In this document: in pieces, positions 12,013 to 23,149 of the stretch | How positions within the stretch are numbered: position 1 is the stretch's first letter | Layout of the letters: the number at the start of each line of letters is the position of its first letter | Assembly (NCBI GenBank): GCA_037349315.1 | Contig: JBAIAC010000007.1 | Span: forward strand, 50,121,001-50,185,000 | Origin: Chelydra serpentina | Lineage: Eukaryota; Chordata; Testudines; Chelydridae | DNA length: 64,000 nt | Direction of reading: 5' to 3' | The notes under the pieces: model-generated | Told to the model about the DNA's origin: nothing | The model's database searches: none | What the model saw: only the letters and a program-made list of their open reading frames with translations | Made by a program: the position numbers and the translations under genes

Positions 12013-13701
12013 GTGGAACTGTGTGTTTGTTAAAAGAATTTGTTTTAACTGCCAGTACCACAAAATATGTTGTAGACATAACTTTAGGAGACTAACTGAT
12101 CAGTGTGGTATTTTGCTGCCTGCCCATTGAAAAATATAACTGTTTGCTTAGTAAAACAGCTGTAGAAGATCAAAGTATTAAGCTGACAGTGGGAAAGAAG
12201 CTAATGATTTCTGGTATTGACCAGACTTGCCCTGTAAGTTGGAGTCTAACTGTTCTCATGCTTTTACTACCAGATAGAGCTGTATTGGTACTTCAGAGTT
12301 TTCACCTCAGTAATTACAGTATATGCATAATAAACCTGAGATTTTCATGTGGCTTTGATCCAGAATGATTTTTTTTATTTATTCTTTAACACAGACTGGA
12401 TGCTAACAGGAAAAATGTAATTGGGGACAAAAAAGCAAGTTTTTCCAAGTTTGTTTCTCCCAGGAAAATATTTTTGACCATTTTTATAATGATGTTCTTT
12501 ATTTTATTTTTCAATAACAAAGTAACAATTCCTCACCTACAGAACTACTTTTCATTTTCACAGATGCAAACCCCCAAAATATTAAATGTCATCATGAACA
12601 TTAAAAAAAACCAAAATTTAAATGTTATGTATTGCTTCGTAAGTAGTGGGAATTTTTTTCACAGTTCTGTCATCTGATGAATAAGAGTCTTGCTTGTTGA
12701 AAAGAATGACCATCATTTTTTTTTCGGAATATGCACATTGGTTATAAACAAACCCCTAAATTTTCTAGTTCCAATGCTTACAATCTGCTGTTATTACTTC
12801 TGAATATTATTGACTTAGTCTGAGCCCATTATTTATCTGAACTATGAACATAGATGGCATTGAAGAAGCACTGCTGCCTACATAGATATTAGCAGCAATG
12901 TTGTCATTTTGTCGGGAGTAAATGCAACCACAACAAATAAAATAAAAGTTGAACTAATTAAATATATATATTATATTGCGCCCTGAAAAGGAATGAATTC
13001 CATTGATGCAGGCCTCCAGCTGAGAGTGTCCTGCTGCTGGTCCTTAAAAGTTCAGATAGGGGAGGGATATGTCTGCAAGAATCTCAGATCTGACCTAGAG
13101 ATGCACAGTCTAGAAAGAACTCAGCTTGATTTTCAGATCTCAATTTGAGTTTGCAGCAATGGCAGTTAGAAAAACATCTTGTTACTTCTAAACTCAGTTA
13201 ATTTGACCTGAAATTATCTCTACGCAAAAATCTTGAAACTTCATGATGTCTTGGTTATCTTGGAGACTGCCTCACTGCAGTAATATGAATGCATTTATTT
13301 GCCATTTTAAAGGCTAAATTCATATCCCATTATAATTTAGGATCTTAAATGGAATATTTATTTTAAAGTATTTTAGTGAATCTTTAAAAGTTTACATATT
13401 GTGGCTCATAAAACTTGAAACCGTTCACTATGAAATATATTTAAGAAACCTTTTTTGTGCTGATTTGTAAATTGAAAGTTGTATTGTTTTATTAATAGCT
13501 CCACTTAGTGGGAGATGCCTAATGACAGTTTTGCCAGGATAGAGGTATTGACCCCAATTTTCTAGACAAAGTCCAATTTGTTTAATTGTTTAAGTCTGCT
13601 TCATACCCTTATTGACTGAATTGGAGAACTTATTCTTCATTTCTCATCCATTTAAAAGCAAAAAATCTTGTATAGTGTTGCTGGTGCAGAATGGCTGCTG
13701 C
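12013..13701. other. Intronic stretch, nothing recognised
   Basis: AT-rich intron without a recognised gene or repeat. Small open frames (for example 12105-12368) show no family features. Confidence 0.45.
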
Positions 13702-13709
13702 TTTGCACC

Positions 13710-14612
13710 TAGGGTTGCCAACTGTCTAATTGCACAAACCCAAACACCCTTGCCCCACCCCCTTTCCTGACCCTTCCCCAAGGCTCCACCCCCACTCACT
13801 CTAGCCCCCCTCCCTCCATCATTCACTCTCCCCCACCCTCACTCATTTACATTGAGTGGGGGCAGGAGGTTGGGATGCAGGAGGGGGTGTGGGCTCTGCG
13901 CTAGGGGGTGGGGCCGAGGGGTTCGGAGTGTGGGAGGGGGCTCTGGGCTAAGCCTGGGGGCTCCAGGAGGGATTTTGAGTGCAGGAGGGGGCTCAGGGCT
14001 GAGACAGAGGGTTTGGGGTGTGGGAGGAGGTTCAGGCTCTGGTAGGGAGTTTGGGTGCAGGAGTGGGCTGGGCTGGGGGTTGGGGTGCAGGAGTGGGTGT
14101 GGGGTGCAGGCTTTGGGATGGTGTTCGGGTACAGGAGGGGTTCAGGGCTGGGAGTTTGGGTGCGGGAGAGGGTTCGAGGTGCAGGTTCTGGCTGGGTGGC
14201 GCTTACCTCCGGCGACTTCTGGAAGCGATGGCATGTCTGGCACTGGCTCCTAGGCTCAGGGGGGGCCAGGTGGCTCTGCATGCTGTCCCTGCCTGCAGGC
14301 ACAGCTCCTGGAGCTCCCATTGGCCACAGTTCCCTGTTCCTGGCCAATGGGAGCTGTGGAGTCGGTATTTGGGATGGGGGCAGCGCGCGGAGACCCCCCT
14401 GGCCATGCCTTCGCCTAGGAACTGCTGCCAGACATGCGCTGCTTCCGGAAGCGGACGGCAGAACTAGGGCAGGTAGGGAGCCTGCCTTAGCCCCCGCTGT
14501 GCCACCGGACGTTTAGTGGCCTAAAATCCCCCGGATTGACTTCAGTAGCCTCTGGGAGCTTGAGCCCGATTCTGGGAGACTCCCAGACAAACCGGGAGCA
14601 TTGGCAACCCTA
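13710..14612. mobile_element. hAT element with G-rich minisatellite
   Basis: The terminal inverted repeats are TAGGGTTGCCAA and TTGGCAACCCTA. The 8-bp flanks TTTGCACC and TTTGCATC differ at one base. The interior has a G-rich variable tandem repeat (about 13855-14190, units like GGGTGCAGGAGGGGGTTC) and an inverted CCAAT-type pair at 14312-14354 (GCTCCCATTGGCCA / TGGCCAATGGGAGC). The long open frames here are products of the repeat, not genes. Confidence 0.8.
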
Positions 14613-14689
14613 TTTGCATCCTGGAAGTGGCTACATAATGAATGAGCATATATTTGTGTTGGACACAAAATTGTGTAGAAGAACATTTT

Positions 14690-15080
14690 TAAAGTTGCAA
14701 AGTCAAATGCTCAAAAGTCAGGAAATGCCAGAGTTAAGATTGCCTGTGCAACTTGAATTTGTCCTTCTTCTGTGTAAGCATTACGATACAGCCATTAATT
14801 ACCTGATCACATATTGTATTTTTTCTCTAAACGGCTGACTCTTTCAGTGCACAGACAAGACCTGCCCTGGAAATAAATCAGGGTTGCGTAATAAAGAAGG
14901 CTATCTGCAATATACCTGCTTTATTTGTGTAGTGAATGAGTCAGGGGACTGCAGGAAGAGAAAAGATGGTCTTATGGTTAAGACAGTTGAAAGCTGTCCT
15001 GGATAATTGAATTATATCCCTGCCTGTGCCACAGAGCAGCTATGTGATGCTAGTCATGTCACTTAGAGAAAATCTGAGAC
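14690..15080 (+). repeat. Ancient interspersed repeat with MIR core
   Basis: This begins AAAGTTGCAAAGTCAAATGC and reaches a MIR-like segment (GATGGTCTTATGGTTAAGAC, TGCCTGTGCCACAGAGCAGC). The same blocks appear in the same order at 21753-21960, which suggests one old repeat family or an old local duplication. Confidence 0.5.
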
Positions 15081-15159
15081 AAGTTTTTAAGTGTGTGTTT
15101 CTTATTTTTTGGGTGCCTGACTTGAGACCCTAAGGTCTGATTTGCAGAAGTGTTGAGCA

Positions 15160-15848
15160 TTTAAGCAGGTGTTACCATCCCTGTCAACCTCTTCCTCACC
15201 ACACATTGCTTTCCAGGTCCAGGTAGGAAGAGGGGGCAGAAACTCTAAAACCCTGACTCAGGAAGGAGTTAACACTTTTGGGGAACTAGTGGCAGCATGG
15301 TAAGCCAAGAACAACAGGAAACTGGATGCAGGGAGAGAACTTCAGGAAACTGTGTAGGTTTCATCACGACATAATCCTTAATTAAAGATTAATCTTTAAT
15401 TCCTGGGTTGGAAGTCAGTACAGTGGAGCTCCAATAAGAGACACACTACTAATGATCATAGCCTGGAAACTCCTGTCTGCTTTGAACAGAAGCCTGGACT
15501 AGAGAGGGAATCCTAGACACTGGGCCTGAAGAGCTCTAATCCTTCACTGGGCTTCCCCCCAGGAGCCCAGATAAGAACCGCTTTGTCATTCTTTGAGCTG
15601 TAACTGTTTAAGCCGCTGTCCTTAGGGTATTTGCAATCTTTCCCCTTTTTTGTCAGTCCTAGTAAAATACCCTTTCACTTCAGTCAAGTGTCTGAGTGGT
15701 TACTAGGACCCATCAGCACTAGTGCCTACAGGGTCTCCCAGTTGAAGCACCGTCAGTGCTTGCCTCCAACTCGCAGTAAGCCTGGCGTGCTACCCGTACC
15801 ATAGACGTTTGGTGTACCACAACACTGGACGGCTATAATATTTACAAC
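15160..15848. mobile_element. Insertion of unknown class, possibly a solo LTR
   Basis: Compared with the colinear block near 22040-22070, about 690 extra bases lie between GCAGAAGTGTTGAGCAT and CAACTACAAGTGAAGTCA. The insert has mid GC content, a 22-base palindrome at 15380-15401 and a 3' part ending TTTGGTGTACCACAACAC. No target duplication or open reading frame settles the class, so LTR is only a guess. Confidence 0.35.
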
Positions 15849-15990
15849 TCACAACTACAAGTGAAGTCAGTGGCAGCTGTGCTTTGAAATATTAGTGCTA
15901 TATAATGCTTAATACTCTAAAAAATCAGGTCCTAGGTGTGTCAGTTTGGGCACCCAAAATTAGGGGGAAATTTTTGACCTTAACTTGTTT

Positions 15991-16205
15991 GGGTAGGTCT
16001 ACACTGCAATTAAACTCCCATGGCTGGCCTGTGCCAGCTGATTTGGGCTCATGGGACTTGGGCTAAGGTGCTATTTAATTGCAATATAGATGTTCAGGCT
16101 TGAGCCCAAACCTCTACACTGGAATTAAACAGCCCATTAGCATGAGCCTGAGTCAGCTGATGTGGGCCAGACATGGGTGTTTAATTGCTGTGTAGACCCT
16201 ACCCT
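15991..16205. mobile_element. Palindromic MITE
   Basis: The end GGGTAGGTCTACACTGCAAT is inverted at the other side as ATTGCTGTGTAGACCCTACC. The interior has repeated GGGCTCATG/CATGAGCC-type inverted motifs. No coding capacity, superfamily undetermined. Confidence 0.65.
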
Positions 16206-16440
16206 GTGTGCTTCAGTTCTCCATCTGTAAAATGGGGATCATGATATCTTGTGCCTCACAGGGGTCTTCTGAAGATAAATTGACTAATGTTTTTGAAGCA
16301 CTCAGATGCTACGCCCATGAGGAGGTTAATAATTCTCTCTTTATAGCAGGGTTTGAATGGTGTGCCATAAATAAGGCATGGAGCTGCACATTGAACAATA
16401 AAGATAAAATAAAACATTCAATATCTGCTCATTAAGTGAA
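16206..16440 (+). repeat. MIR-like tail and associated old repeat
   Basis: GCTTCAGTTCTCCATCTGTA and AAAATGGGGATCATGATATC followed by CTCACAGGGGTCTTCTGAAG is the standard MIR 3' portion. It continues into AGCAGGGTTTGAATGGTGTG, which recurs at about 23200 after the hAT there. Confidence 0.6.
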
Positions 16441-16535
16441 CTCTGTCCATCCTGTGCATTGAATGAGGCAGGGGTCCTGTGGCTAAAATACTATATGATG
16501 ATGTAATAAAAGACACATGCAAGATAAGGATTCTT

Positions 16536-16663
16536 CTGTCAACCCAGCTGCTTCTACAGTTGGGGCTAGGTCAACCTAACTACATTTTACATTGCACTGC
16601 TTTTTTCACAGCCCTGAGCAATGTAGCTAGGTCCATCTAATTTTCAGGTGTAGACCGGGCCTA
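16536..16663. mobile_element. MITE fragment
   Basis: The right end reads AGGTGTAGACCGGGCCTAAG, matching the TAGTGTAGACC-type ends of the other MITEs here. Internal TAGGTCAACCTAACTA faces AGCTAGGTCCATCTAA. The left end is not clear. Confidence 0.45.
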
Positions 16664-17062
16664 AGATTGCACTGGCATCCTTATTTCTGGAATTTCCTAA
16701 CTTTTAATATATTTTTTCTGTGTAATAATGTATAAACACTGTAGTCCGTAAAGCACTTAGGGATGCAGAAATGGTTGTTCATACACCATCTTTTTTCACT
16801 CCCGTATAGCCCTTTGCAATTTCCTGAAGCTCTGCAGAATGACTCATATCATCATTTTAGGCTTACTGTTAAAATGAACCTAAGAGAAAGGTGCAAGGAA
16901 GTCTTTTTTTTTTTTTTCAGACTTACCGGGGTTAAGGCATGCATATAAGAGCCACCGACTACATTGGTACTGTCATAATAATTTCTTGTTAGGAATACAT
17001 GAAGAAGAATCTGTGCAGCATTGGTAATTAACATATTTTGTTGCTTTTTCAATTTTCTTCTT
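16664..17062. other. Intron before exon 3
   Basis: No element recognised. It includes a long T run at about 16903-16918 that is not the splice tract. Confidence 0.4.
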
Positions 17063-17068
17063 TAGCAG

Positions 17069-17198
17069 ATCGCTTTTCCTAAGATGGTGGCAAGCTGTTG
17101 TCGGTTTCTGTGCTACTTCTGTCGAATCAGCCGCCAAAACCAAAAGGCCATGTTTGAACATCTAAGTTACTTGCTGGAAAACAGCAGTGTTGGGCTTG
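17069..17198 (+). CDS. RYR3: RYR3 exon 3 of window
   Basis: This exon encodes 43 codons beginning [11 protein letters not shown], then [20 protein letters not shown] and [12 protein letters not shown], and ends one base into the next codon at gtatgt. The start at 17069 is chosen because family members read KSQ-IAF across the junction. The acceptor is a tandem tag-cag (17063-17068), so use of the first AG would add one glutamine. The segment is cysteine-rich (four Cys within about nine residues), a conserved feature of the family. Confidence 0.95.
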
Positions 17199-18212
17199 GT
17201 ATGTCATGTAACTAACTGCTGAAACCAACTCCCATGGATATTGCAATATCGCAAGACTGCTGTCTGACTTGTTTATCAAGCTGAGGCATGGTATTGTGAG
17301 GACCTCTTTGAAATTTAAATACAATTATTGGATTAATGTTAATGAAAAACATAGTTTTCTATCTTTCTTTCTATCATTAGACTTCTGTGAATTGGATTAC
17401 AAACAGAAGAATCTAAATCTGGGTTATTTAAACATAATGAAAGAGTTAGGAAGAAAACCATATTACTTGATGCCCCTTACCTTTGATACAGTTATTTCTG
17501 GAAATTAAAAATTTAATTTAACCCCTATAATAATGCTGTCGTCTAGTCTGCCAACTAAATGAATGGTTAGGAAGGTACACACACACACGTTAGTAATGCA
17601 AAGATCCTTCCCTGAAGTGCAACCATATGACTTGAAGTTTCATATGCTACCTCCAAAGCCTGGAAGTGCATAGTTCTTAATGTTAGTGTGCCTTAGAATC
17701 GTGTGGCCCAAGAAAAAATGACTTTCTTATTACCAACCTAAGAGTATAATAAAGAAATAGTAGGTGATAGTAAGACGTGAAACACAATGTTCCAACAAGA
17801 TATACACATTTTTAAACACTTGAGATGATCTTTTGATAGCACTTCATGCCCTCTAGAGTTATAGAACGAAAATTTTCCCTCTGCTGAGGACATATAACTT
17901 CTATTCCATTTCTCTAAAGTTCACTTTTTTATGAGTTGTTATCCCAGGCTATTTTGGCTGTGTCTTTAAAACAGTAACGCAGTGTATATAGGCCCTGAAT
18001 CAGCACAGAACTTAAGCATGTACTTAAATCCATCCCTACTCAGTAAAGCACTTAAGCTTTGCTTTGTTGAGTTGGGACCGTAAAACATACTGTATATGAA
18101 TATATTTGAGTATGACCTAGATTACAGTGTAACTGCTGCCCTCTGCTGCACAACTTTCATTAGTGCAAACTAAATAATTTTAATTATTATATATTACCAT
18201 ATTTTCCTCCAG
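17199..18212. other. Intron 3 with a small palindromic repeat
   Basis: Mostly unrecognised. About 17995-18085 has the 'GAATCAGCACAGAACTTAAG ... CACTTAAGCTTTGC' pattern, a common old reptile palindromic repeat. Confidence 0.45.
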
Positions 18213-18316
18213 CATCTCCTTCTATGAGGGGTTCCACTCCACTAGATGTTGCAGCCGCCTCTGTAATGGACAATAATGAGCTTGCACTAGCTTTGGAAGA
18301 GCCAGACCTGGAAAAG
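18213..18316 (+). CDS. RYR3: RYR3 exon 4 of window
   Basis: This 104-base exon has a cctccag acceptor, two bases completing an alanine codon, then 34 codons and a gtaagt donor. It encodes [20 protein letters not shown] followed by [14 protein letters not shown]. This is a strongly conserved RyR segment near the start of the second RIH-type region. EEPDLEK fits RYR3, where RYR2 has REPDLEK. A (TTTTA)n run begins just after the donor. Confidence 0.96.
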
Positions 18317-19560
18317 GTAAGTGCTTACTATTAGCTTATTTTATTTTATTTTATTTTGCTCTGTGTTCTTACTGTCTCCTTCTAGTCAGATCATGACATA
18401 ATAAGGTTGGGTTTTGCAATAAAGGTTTATTAATTATTTGATTATGCTGCAACAGTCCCTTTCTCATTTTTCAGTAATGTAGGGCAGAGGGGCAATCTTC
18501 CTGACTCCTCTTATTTATAGTTGTTAAAGGGCAGCGTGATATTAAGGGTAGACTAACTGCTCCAATTCTCTGTTCTTTTTATAGCAAAGCTTTGTAACTA
18601 GTTGTTAAAGGTAGGGTAAAATAAAAGATCTTTTAAAATAGGTATTGTTTTAAATAGGCATGAGTGAACTGGATTTGCCTGATTTGAAATGCACTTGAAT
18701 ATTGGAATTCTAAGAATTTGAAACATTATTGGTTTTTGTGCTCCAAAAAGCTGTCTTGGAATTTGAAGTCTTCCAACATGCACCAGTAATCTGCCCCAAA
18801 TTGGAGCAACACACTTTCTGCCTTGTTGATGACCGGATCCTTAATTACCCCAAATGTATTTTTTAAAGTAAAATTAAAGCATGCTATGATTGCATTTCTA
18901 ATTTCTTCAGTATCCCCTGATTAAATTCCCAAATATTATATGATTACATTCTATTGTATATTCAGTACAAAACTCAATAGAACAAACAAATTATAGACAA
19001 TACAGGAAGTTATGTCTATAGCTAAGGCTGCCTGACACTTCCCATTATAAGTTTCTACTTTCAGGACTTATAACTTTGCAAAACTAACTATTTGGGTTGA
19101 AATTTTCCATGACAGGTATAGGTCTCAAGCTATTTTTTTTTTTAATTTCAGCTGAAATGGTCAAGCTGCTTCCCAAATAAGATTTGGGGAAAATGCATTG
19201 CTTTGTCCATGTTAAAAATAATAATAATAATAATTAATAACTAATAATTAATAAATCTTTCAACTGCTTAAGTGAGAAGCTCTAGTGCCTCCTTGCTTTG
19301 AAACAGGGACTTGAAAGTAGGCTTTGATACCTTGTTCTAAGGGATATATCATATAGTATCCCTGTGAAAATTCATCCGAATTTGGCCAAGATATAAGACT
19401 CTGAAAAATCACAGTTCGGACCTGCTCAGTGAAGACTTTTTAAAGTTTGACAACTACATTTTCCAAAGATCCTGTCTATTCTGGGCATGCTCCCTCCTGA
19501 GGCTGCAGAGGTGCAAGGTCATGCTGGCAGGGTTGGAGTGGCATGCTCTTCAAAATGGCA
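18317..19560. other. Intronic stretch, simple repeats only
   Basis: Contains (TTTTA)n at about 18333-18358 and an (AAT)n-type run at about 19214-19255. No gene is recognised. Confidence 0.45.
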
Positions 19561-19567
19561 TCCCCAT

Positions 19568-19611
19568 CCAATACTGAGACAAAACCATGCCTGGTTTTGT
19601 CTCAGTATTGG
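19568..19611. repeat. Perfect 20-bp hairpin
   Basis: The arm CCAATACTGAGACAAAACCA is followed by the four-base loop TGCC and its exact reverse complement. Pairing extends a few bases further with one mismatch. It resembles the centre of a palindromic MITE, but a structured transcript cannot be excluded. Confidence 0.7.
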
Positions 19612-19679
19612 AGGGGGACAGACTACTCAAAAAGGGGTCTGTCCAGTTTAAAATCAGACAAATTGCCTGGGTAAGGTTT

Positions 19680-20215
19680 GTGTGGGGTGGTTAGGTGCAG
19701 AGGGGAAGGGGAGCAGGAACCAGGGAGTGGTGGAGAAGCAGAAGGAGATGGGGCAGGAATCAGGTGGCAAGGTGGTGGATAGGAGCTGAGAGGAACAGAG
19801 ACAAGAACTGCAGGGGTGTGGCAGCTGGTAACAGCAGAGGGGCAGTGAGGTAGTAGGGAGTGGGGGATTGGATAGGAACAATGGATAGAGGGGGGAGAGA
19901 AGCTGGGGAGAAGAGGGTGCATGGGCACAGAAGGGAAAGGATGCAGGGAGTAGGTAGTTGGTGGGGAATCAGGTGGAGAAGAAGTCAGGAGTCTGAGCCT
20001 TTGAGTACGAGCAGAAGGGTAAGGGATTGGGGACAGGAGTCAGGGTGTAGGAATGGAAGAGGATGGGGCAAGATCTAGATGGCAGTGAGGAGGAGTGAAT
20101 AGGCCAGAGGGGGTGGATAAGAACAAAGGGGGAGTGGGGCAGGTGGTTAGGGGTAGATAGGAGCAGAAGGAGATGGGGACAGAGCCCAGGGTGATGTGAG
20201 GGCTCGGGGCAGAAG
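19680..20215. repeat. Purine-rich degenerate minisatellite
   Basis: The plus strand is about 80 percent A+G with recurring motifs such as GGTGGATAGGAGC, AGATGGGGCAGGAATCAG and GGGGATTGG. Units vary in length and spacing. The minus-strand open frames rich in Pro, Ser and Leu are a by-product. Confidence 0.65.
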
Positions 20216-20603
20216 GGTTTATAACCACTTGAACACACTCTTCTCCAGAAACTGGAATTGGACCCAGGTTTCCTAAGCCGTTACATTCCTTGCAGTCAGC
20301 AAGTATCTGTGAAACGCACTGCCAAAATGTCTTATTTCCCTCTACTGGTTGGTCCACATAGATCAGTGGTTCTCAAAAAAAAATATTCACGGACCACTTG
20401 AAAATTGCGGAGCTTCTCGGCGGACTACTTAATGATCTTTCCAAATGTTGTTTGTACTGTTATCTAACTATTGTAAAGTGCTTTGGATAAAGGCGCTATA
20501 TAACAAAACCCTTAATAATAATTAATGGGGGGTTTTGTACTACAAATAAAAGCACACAAATCATATTTTAATATCAGTAGTCTTACCTTTCTAATGCAAT
20601 GGA

Positions 20604-21483
20604 TGTACAGTCTCCCACAGTATTCTTGCCAGCAAGTTAAAGAAGTATGGGCTGGATGAATGCACTGTAAGGTGGATAGAAAACTGGCTAGATGGTCAGG
20701 CTCAACGGGTAGTGATCAATGGCTCCATGTCTAGCTGGCAGCTGGTATCAAGTGGAGTGCCCCAAGGGTCAGTGCTGGGGCCGGTTTTGTTCAATATCTT
20801 CATTAACGACCTGGAGGACGGTGTGGACTGCACCCTTAGCAAGTTTGCAGATGACACTAAACTGGGAGGAGTGGTTGATACGCTGGAGGGTAGGGATAGG
20901 ATACAGAGGGACCTAGACAAATTAGAGGATTGGGCCAAAAGAAATCTGATGAGGTTCAACAAGGACAAGTGCAGAGTCCTGCACTTAGGACGGAAGAATC
21001 CCATGCACTGCTACAGACTAGGGACCAAATGGCTGGGCAGCAGTTCTGCAGAAAAGGACCTAAGGGTTACAGTGGACGAAAAGCTGAATATGAGTCAACA
21101 GTGCGCCCTTGTTGCCAAGAAGGCTAATGGCATTTTGGGTTGTATAAGTAGGGGCATTTCCAGCAGATCGAGGGACATGATCATTCCCCTCTATTCGGCA
21201 CTGGTGAGGCCTCATTTGGAGTACTGTGTCCAGTTTTGGGCTCCACACTACAAGAAGGATGTGGATAAATTGGAAAGAGTCCAGCAGAGGGCAACAAAAA
21301 TGATTAGGGGGCTGGAGCACATGATTTATGAGGAGAGGCTGAGGGAAGTGGGATTGTTTAGCCTGAAGAAGCGAAGAATGAGGGGGTGGTGAAGAACTGG
21401 AATGGGTTACCTAGCGAGGTGGTGGAATCTCCTTCCTTAGAGGTTTTTAAGGTCAGACTTGACAAAGCCCTGGCTGGGATGAT
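20604..21483 (+). mobile_element. CR1 LINE fragment
   Basis: This is a 5'-truncated CR1 inserted inside a hAT element. It lacks the usual ATTCTATGA 3' end (the sequence stops after GCTGGGATGATTTA), and an internal deletion at about 21388 joins the ORF2 end to the tail. Confidence 0.88.
20606..21392 (+). pseudogene. CR1 reverse transcriptase, C-terminal part
   Basis: An open frame of about 260 codons encodes the second half of the CR1 reverse transcriptase. It begins near [16 protein letters not shown] and includes [20 protein letters not shown] and the catalytic FADDTKLGG. It continues to [20 protein letters not shown] and [19 protein letters not shown]. It ends after LKKRRMRGW, where the sequence jumps to the 3' tail. 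The endonuclease and the first half of the RT are missing, so it is inactive, but the lack of internal stops indicates a fairly young copy. Confidence 0.9.
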
Positions 21484-21752
21484 TTATCTGCGAACCACCT
21501 GAATGGAGCTCGCAGAACACTGGTGGTCCATGGACCACAGTTTGAGAACCTCTGACATAGATGATAGCCTAATGCTATTAAATTACTCTATTAGCTCAAA
21601 TGGCAGAGGTCTGTGCTGTGGATTGAAAGGTCCAAATCCTACTGATGACCCATGTGGGGATCAGTGTGATTCCACATGGTGTAATTTCTGTTGCCTCATT
21701 TTGATTTTTTTTTAAATAGAAAATTACATGCAAAAATATGTGAAAAGAACAT

Positions 21753-22310
21753 TAAGGTTGCAAAGTCAAGCACTCAAAAGTTAGGAAATGCTAAAGAGGA
21801 TGGACCATCTTCTGGGAATCAATGAAGATTGTATAATAAATGACAGGAAGAGAAAGGATGGTCTCATGATAAAGGCAGTCAAATGCTGCCCTACAGAACT
21901 GGATTCTATACTTGCCTTTGCCATAGCGTTCCGATGTGATGCCGGGCAAGTCATTTAAGACAAAATTTCTTCTGGCTGCTTTGTATTTCTCATTTTCTGG
22001 TAGCCCAACTTGAGAGATCTGGGTCCACATGTACAGAAGTGCTGAGTGCTCATAACAGTAATTGAAGTCGGCTGGAGCTGTGTTTTGAACATATAAAATG
22101 CTATACAATTGCCAAGTACTCTGAAAAATCAGGGCTTATGTGTCTCAACTTGGGCACCCAAAATTAGGTGACATTTTTGACAATTTTGTTCTTAATCCCT
22201 CAGTGCTTCAGTTCCCCATGTGTAAAATGGGGATAATAACATTGCCTCCTGTTACAGCAGTGTTCTGATGGTAAATTCATTAACGTTTGTGAAGTGTTTA
22301 GATATTAGAG
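21753..22310 (+). repeat. Ancient interspersed repeat with MIR core
   Basis: Blocks here match 14690-16300 in order: TTAAGGTTGCAAAGTCAAGC, AGGATGGTCTCATGATAAAG, TACAGAAGTGCTGAGTGCTC, ACTTGGGCACCCAAAATTAG and the MIR tail CCCCATGTGTAAAATGGGGA. The alignment continues after the hAT at 22311-23141. Confidence 0.55.
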
Positions 22311-23141
22311 CAGGGGTGGGCAAACTTTTTGGACCGAGGGCCACATCTGGGAATAGAAATTGTATAGCGGGCCATGAATGCTCACAAAATTGGGGTTGGG
22401 GTGCGAGAGGGGGTGCGGGCTCTGGGGTGAGGCTGAGGATGAGGAGTTTGGGGTGTAGGAGGGTGCTCTGGGCTGGGACCGAGGGGTTTGGAGGGTGGGA
22501 GGGGGATCAGGGCTGGGGCAGGGGTGCAGGAAGCGGTGCAGGTTCCAGCTGGGGGTTTGGGCTCTGGGGTGGGGCTGGGGATGAGAGGTTTGGGGTGCAG
22601 GAGGGGGCTCTGGGCTGGGATCAAGGGATTTGGAGAGTGGGAGAGGGATCAAGACTGGGGCAGGGGGTTGGGGTATGGGGAGAGGCTCAGGGGATGCAGG
22701 CTCCGAGCGGCGCTTACCTCAAGCGGCTCCCAGAAGCAGTGGCATGTCCCTTCTCTGGCTCCTACACGGAGGTGCGGCCAGGCAGCTCTGCACGCTGCCC
22801 CATCCACAGGCACCGCCCCTGCAGCTCCCATTGGAGCACGTAGGAGCCGGAGCAGGCCCATGCTGTGGCTTCCGGGAGCCACGTGGTGCCACCCCAACCC
22901 TGTGCCCCCGCTGGAGCGCCGCAGTGGGGCCAAGCCACGAAGTGCAGCCCTGACCCAGCGCCCCAGCTGGAGCATCAGAGCAGGGCTGAGCTGCATGATC
23001 CAGCCACGTGATCCAGCCCCTGACCCAGCACCCCGGCTAGAGCGCCAGAGCGGTGCCGAGCCGCGTGGTGCAGCTCACAGTCCGGCTTAAAATGGCTTGT
23101 GGGCTGGATCCGGCCCATGGGCCATAGTTTTCCCACCCCTG
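22311..23141. mobile_element. hAT element with G-rich minisatellite
   Basis: The end CAGGGGTGGGCAAACTTTTT is inverted as TTTTCCCACCCCTG at the other side. The exact 8-bp duplication TATTAGAG flanks it (22303-22310, 23142-23149). The interior carries a G-rich tandem repeat (22395-22700, units like GGGTGCAGGAGGGGGCTCTG) and a GC-rich right half. No transposase. Confidence 0.88.
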
Positions 23142-23149
23142 TATTAGAG

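Larger units (their letters stand above)
20364..21554. mobile_element. hAT element split by a CR1 insertion
   Basis: The ends CAGTGGTTCTCAAA and TTTGAGAACCTCTG are flanked by the exact 8-bp duplication ACATAGAT (20356-20363, 21555-21562). The interior is interrupted by a CR1 LINE at about 20604-21483, so the hAT is the older insertion. It has no transposase of its own. Confidence 0.88.

Noticed and set aside
13855..14190. Possible CRISPR-like array
   Set aside because: Units are variable G-rich minisatellite repeats without regular spacers, in a vertebrate intron.
16852..17161. Minus-strand frames overlapping exon 3
   Set aside because: Antisense to the confirmed RYR3 exon; no independent support.
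19623..20357. Minus-strand Pro/Ser/Leu-rich frames
   Set aside because: Products of the purine-rich minisatellite.
22268..23090. Several overlapping open frames of 100-200 codons
   Set aside because: They come from the G-rich minisatellite and GC-rich half of a hAT element, open in many frames at once.
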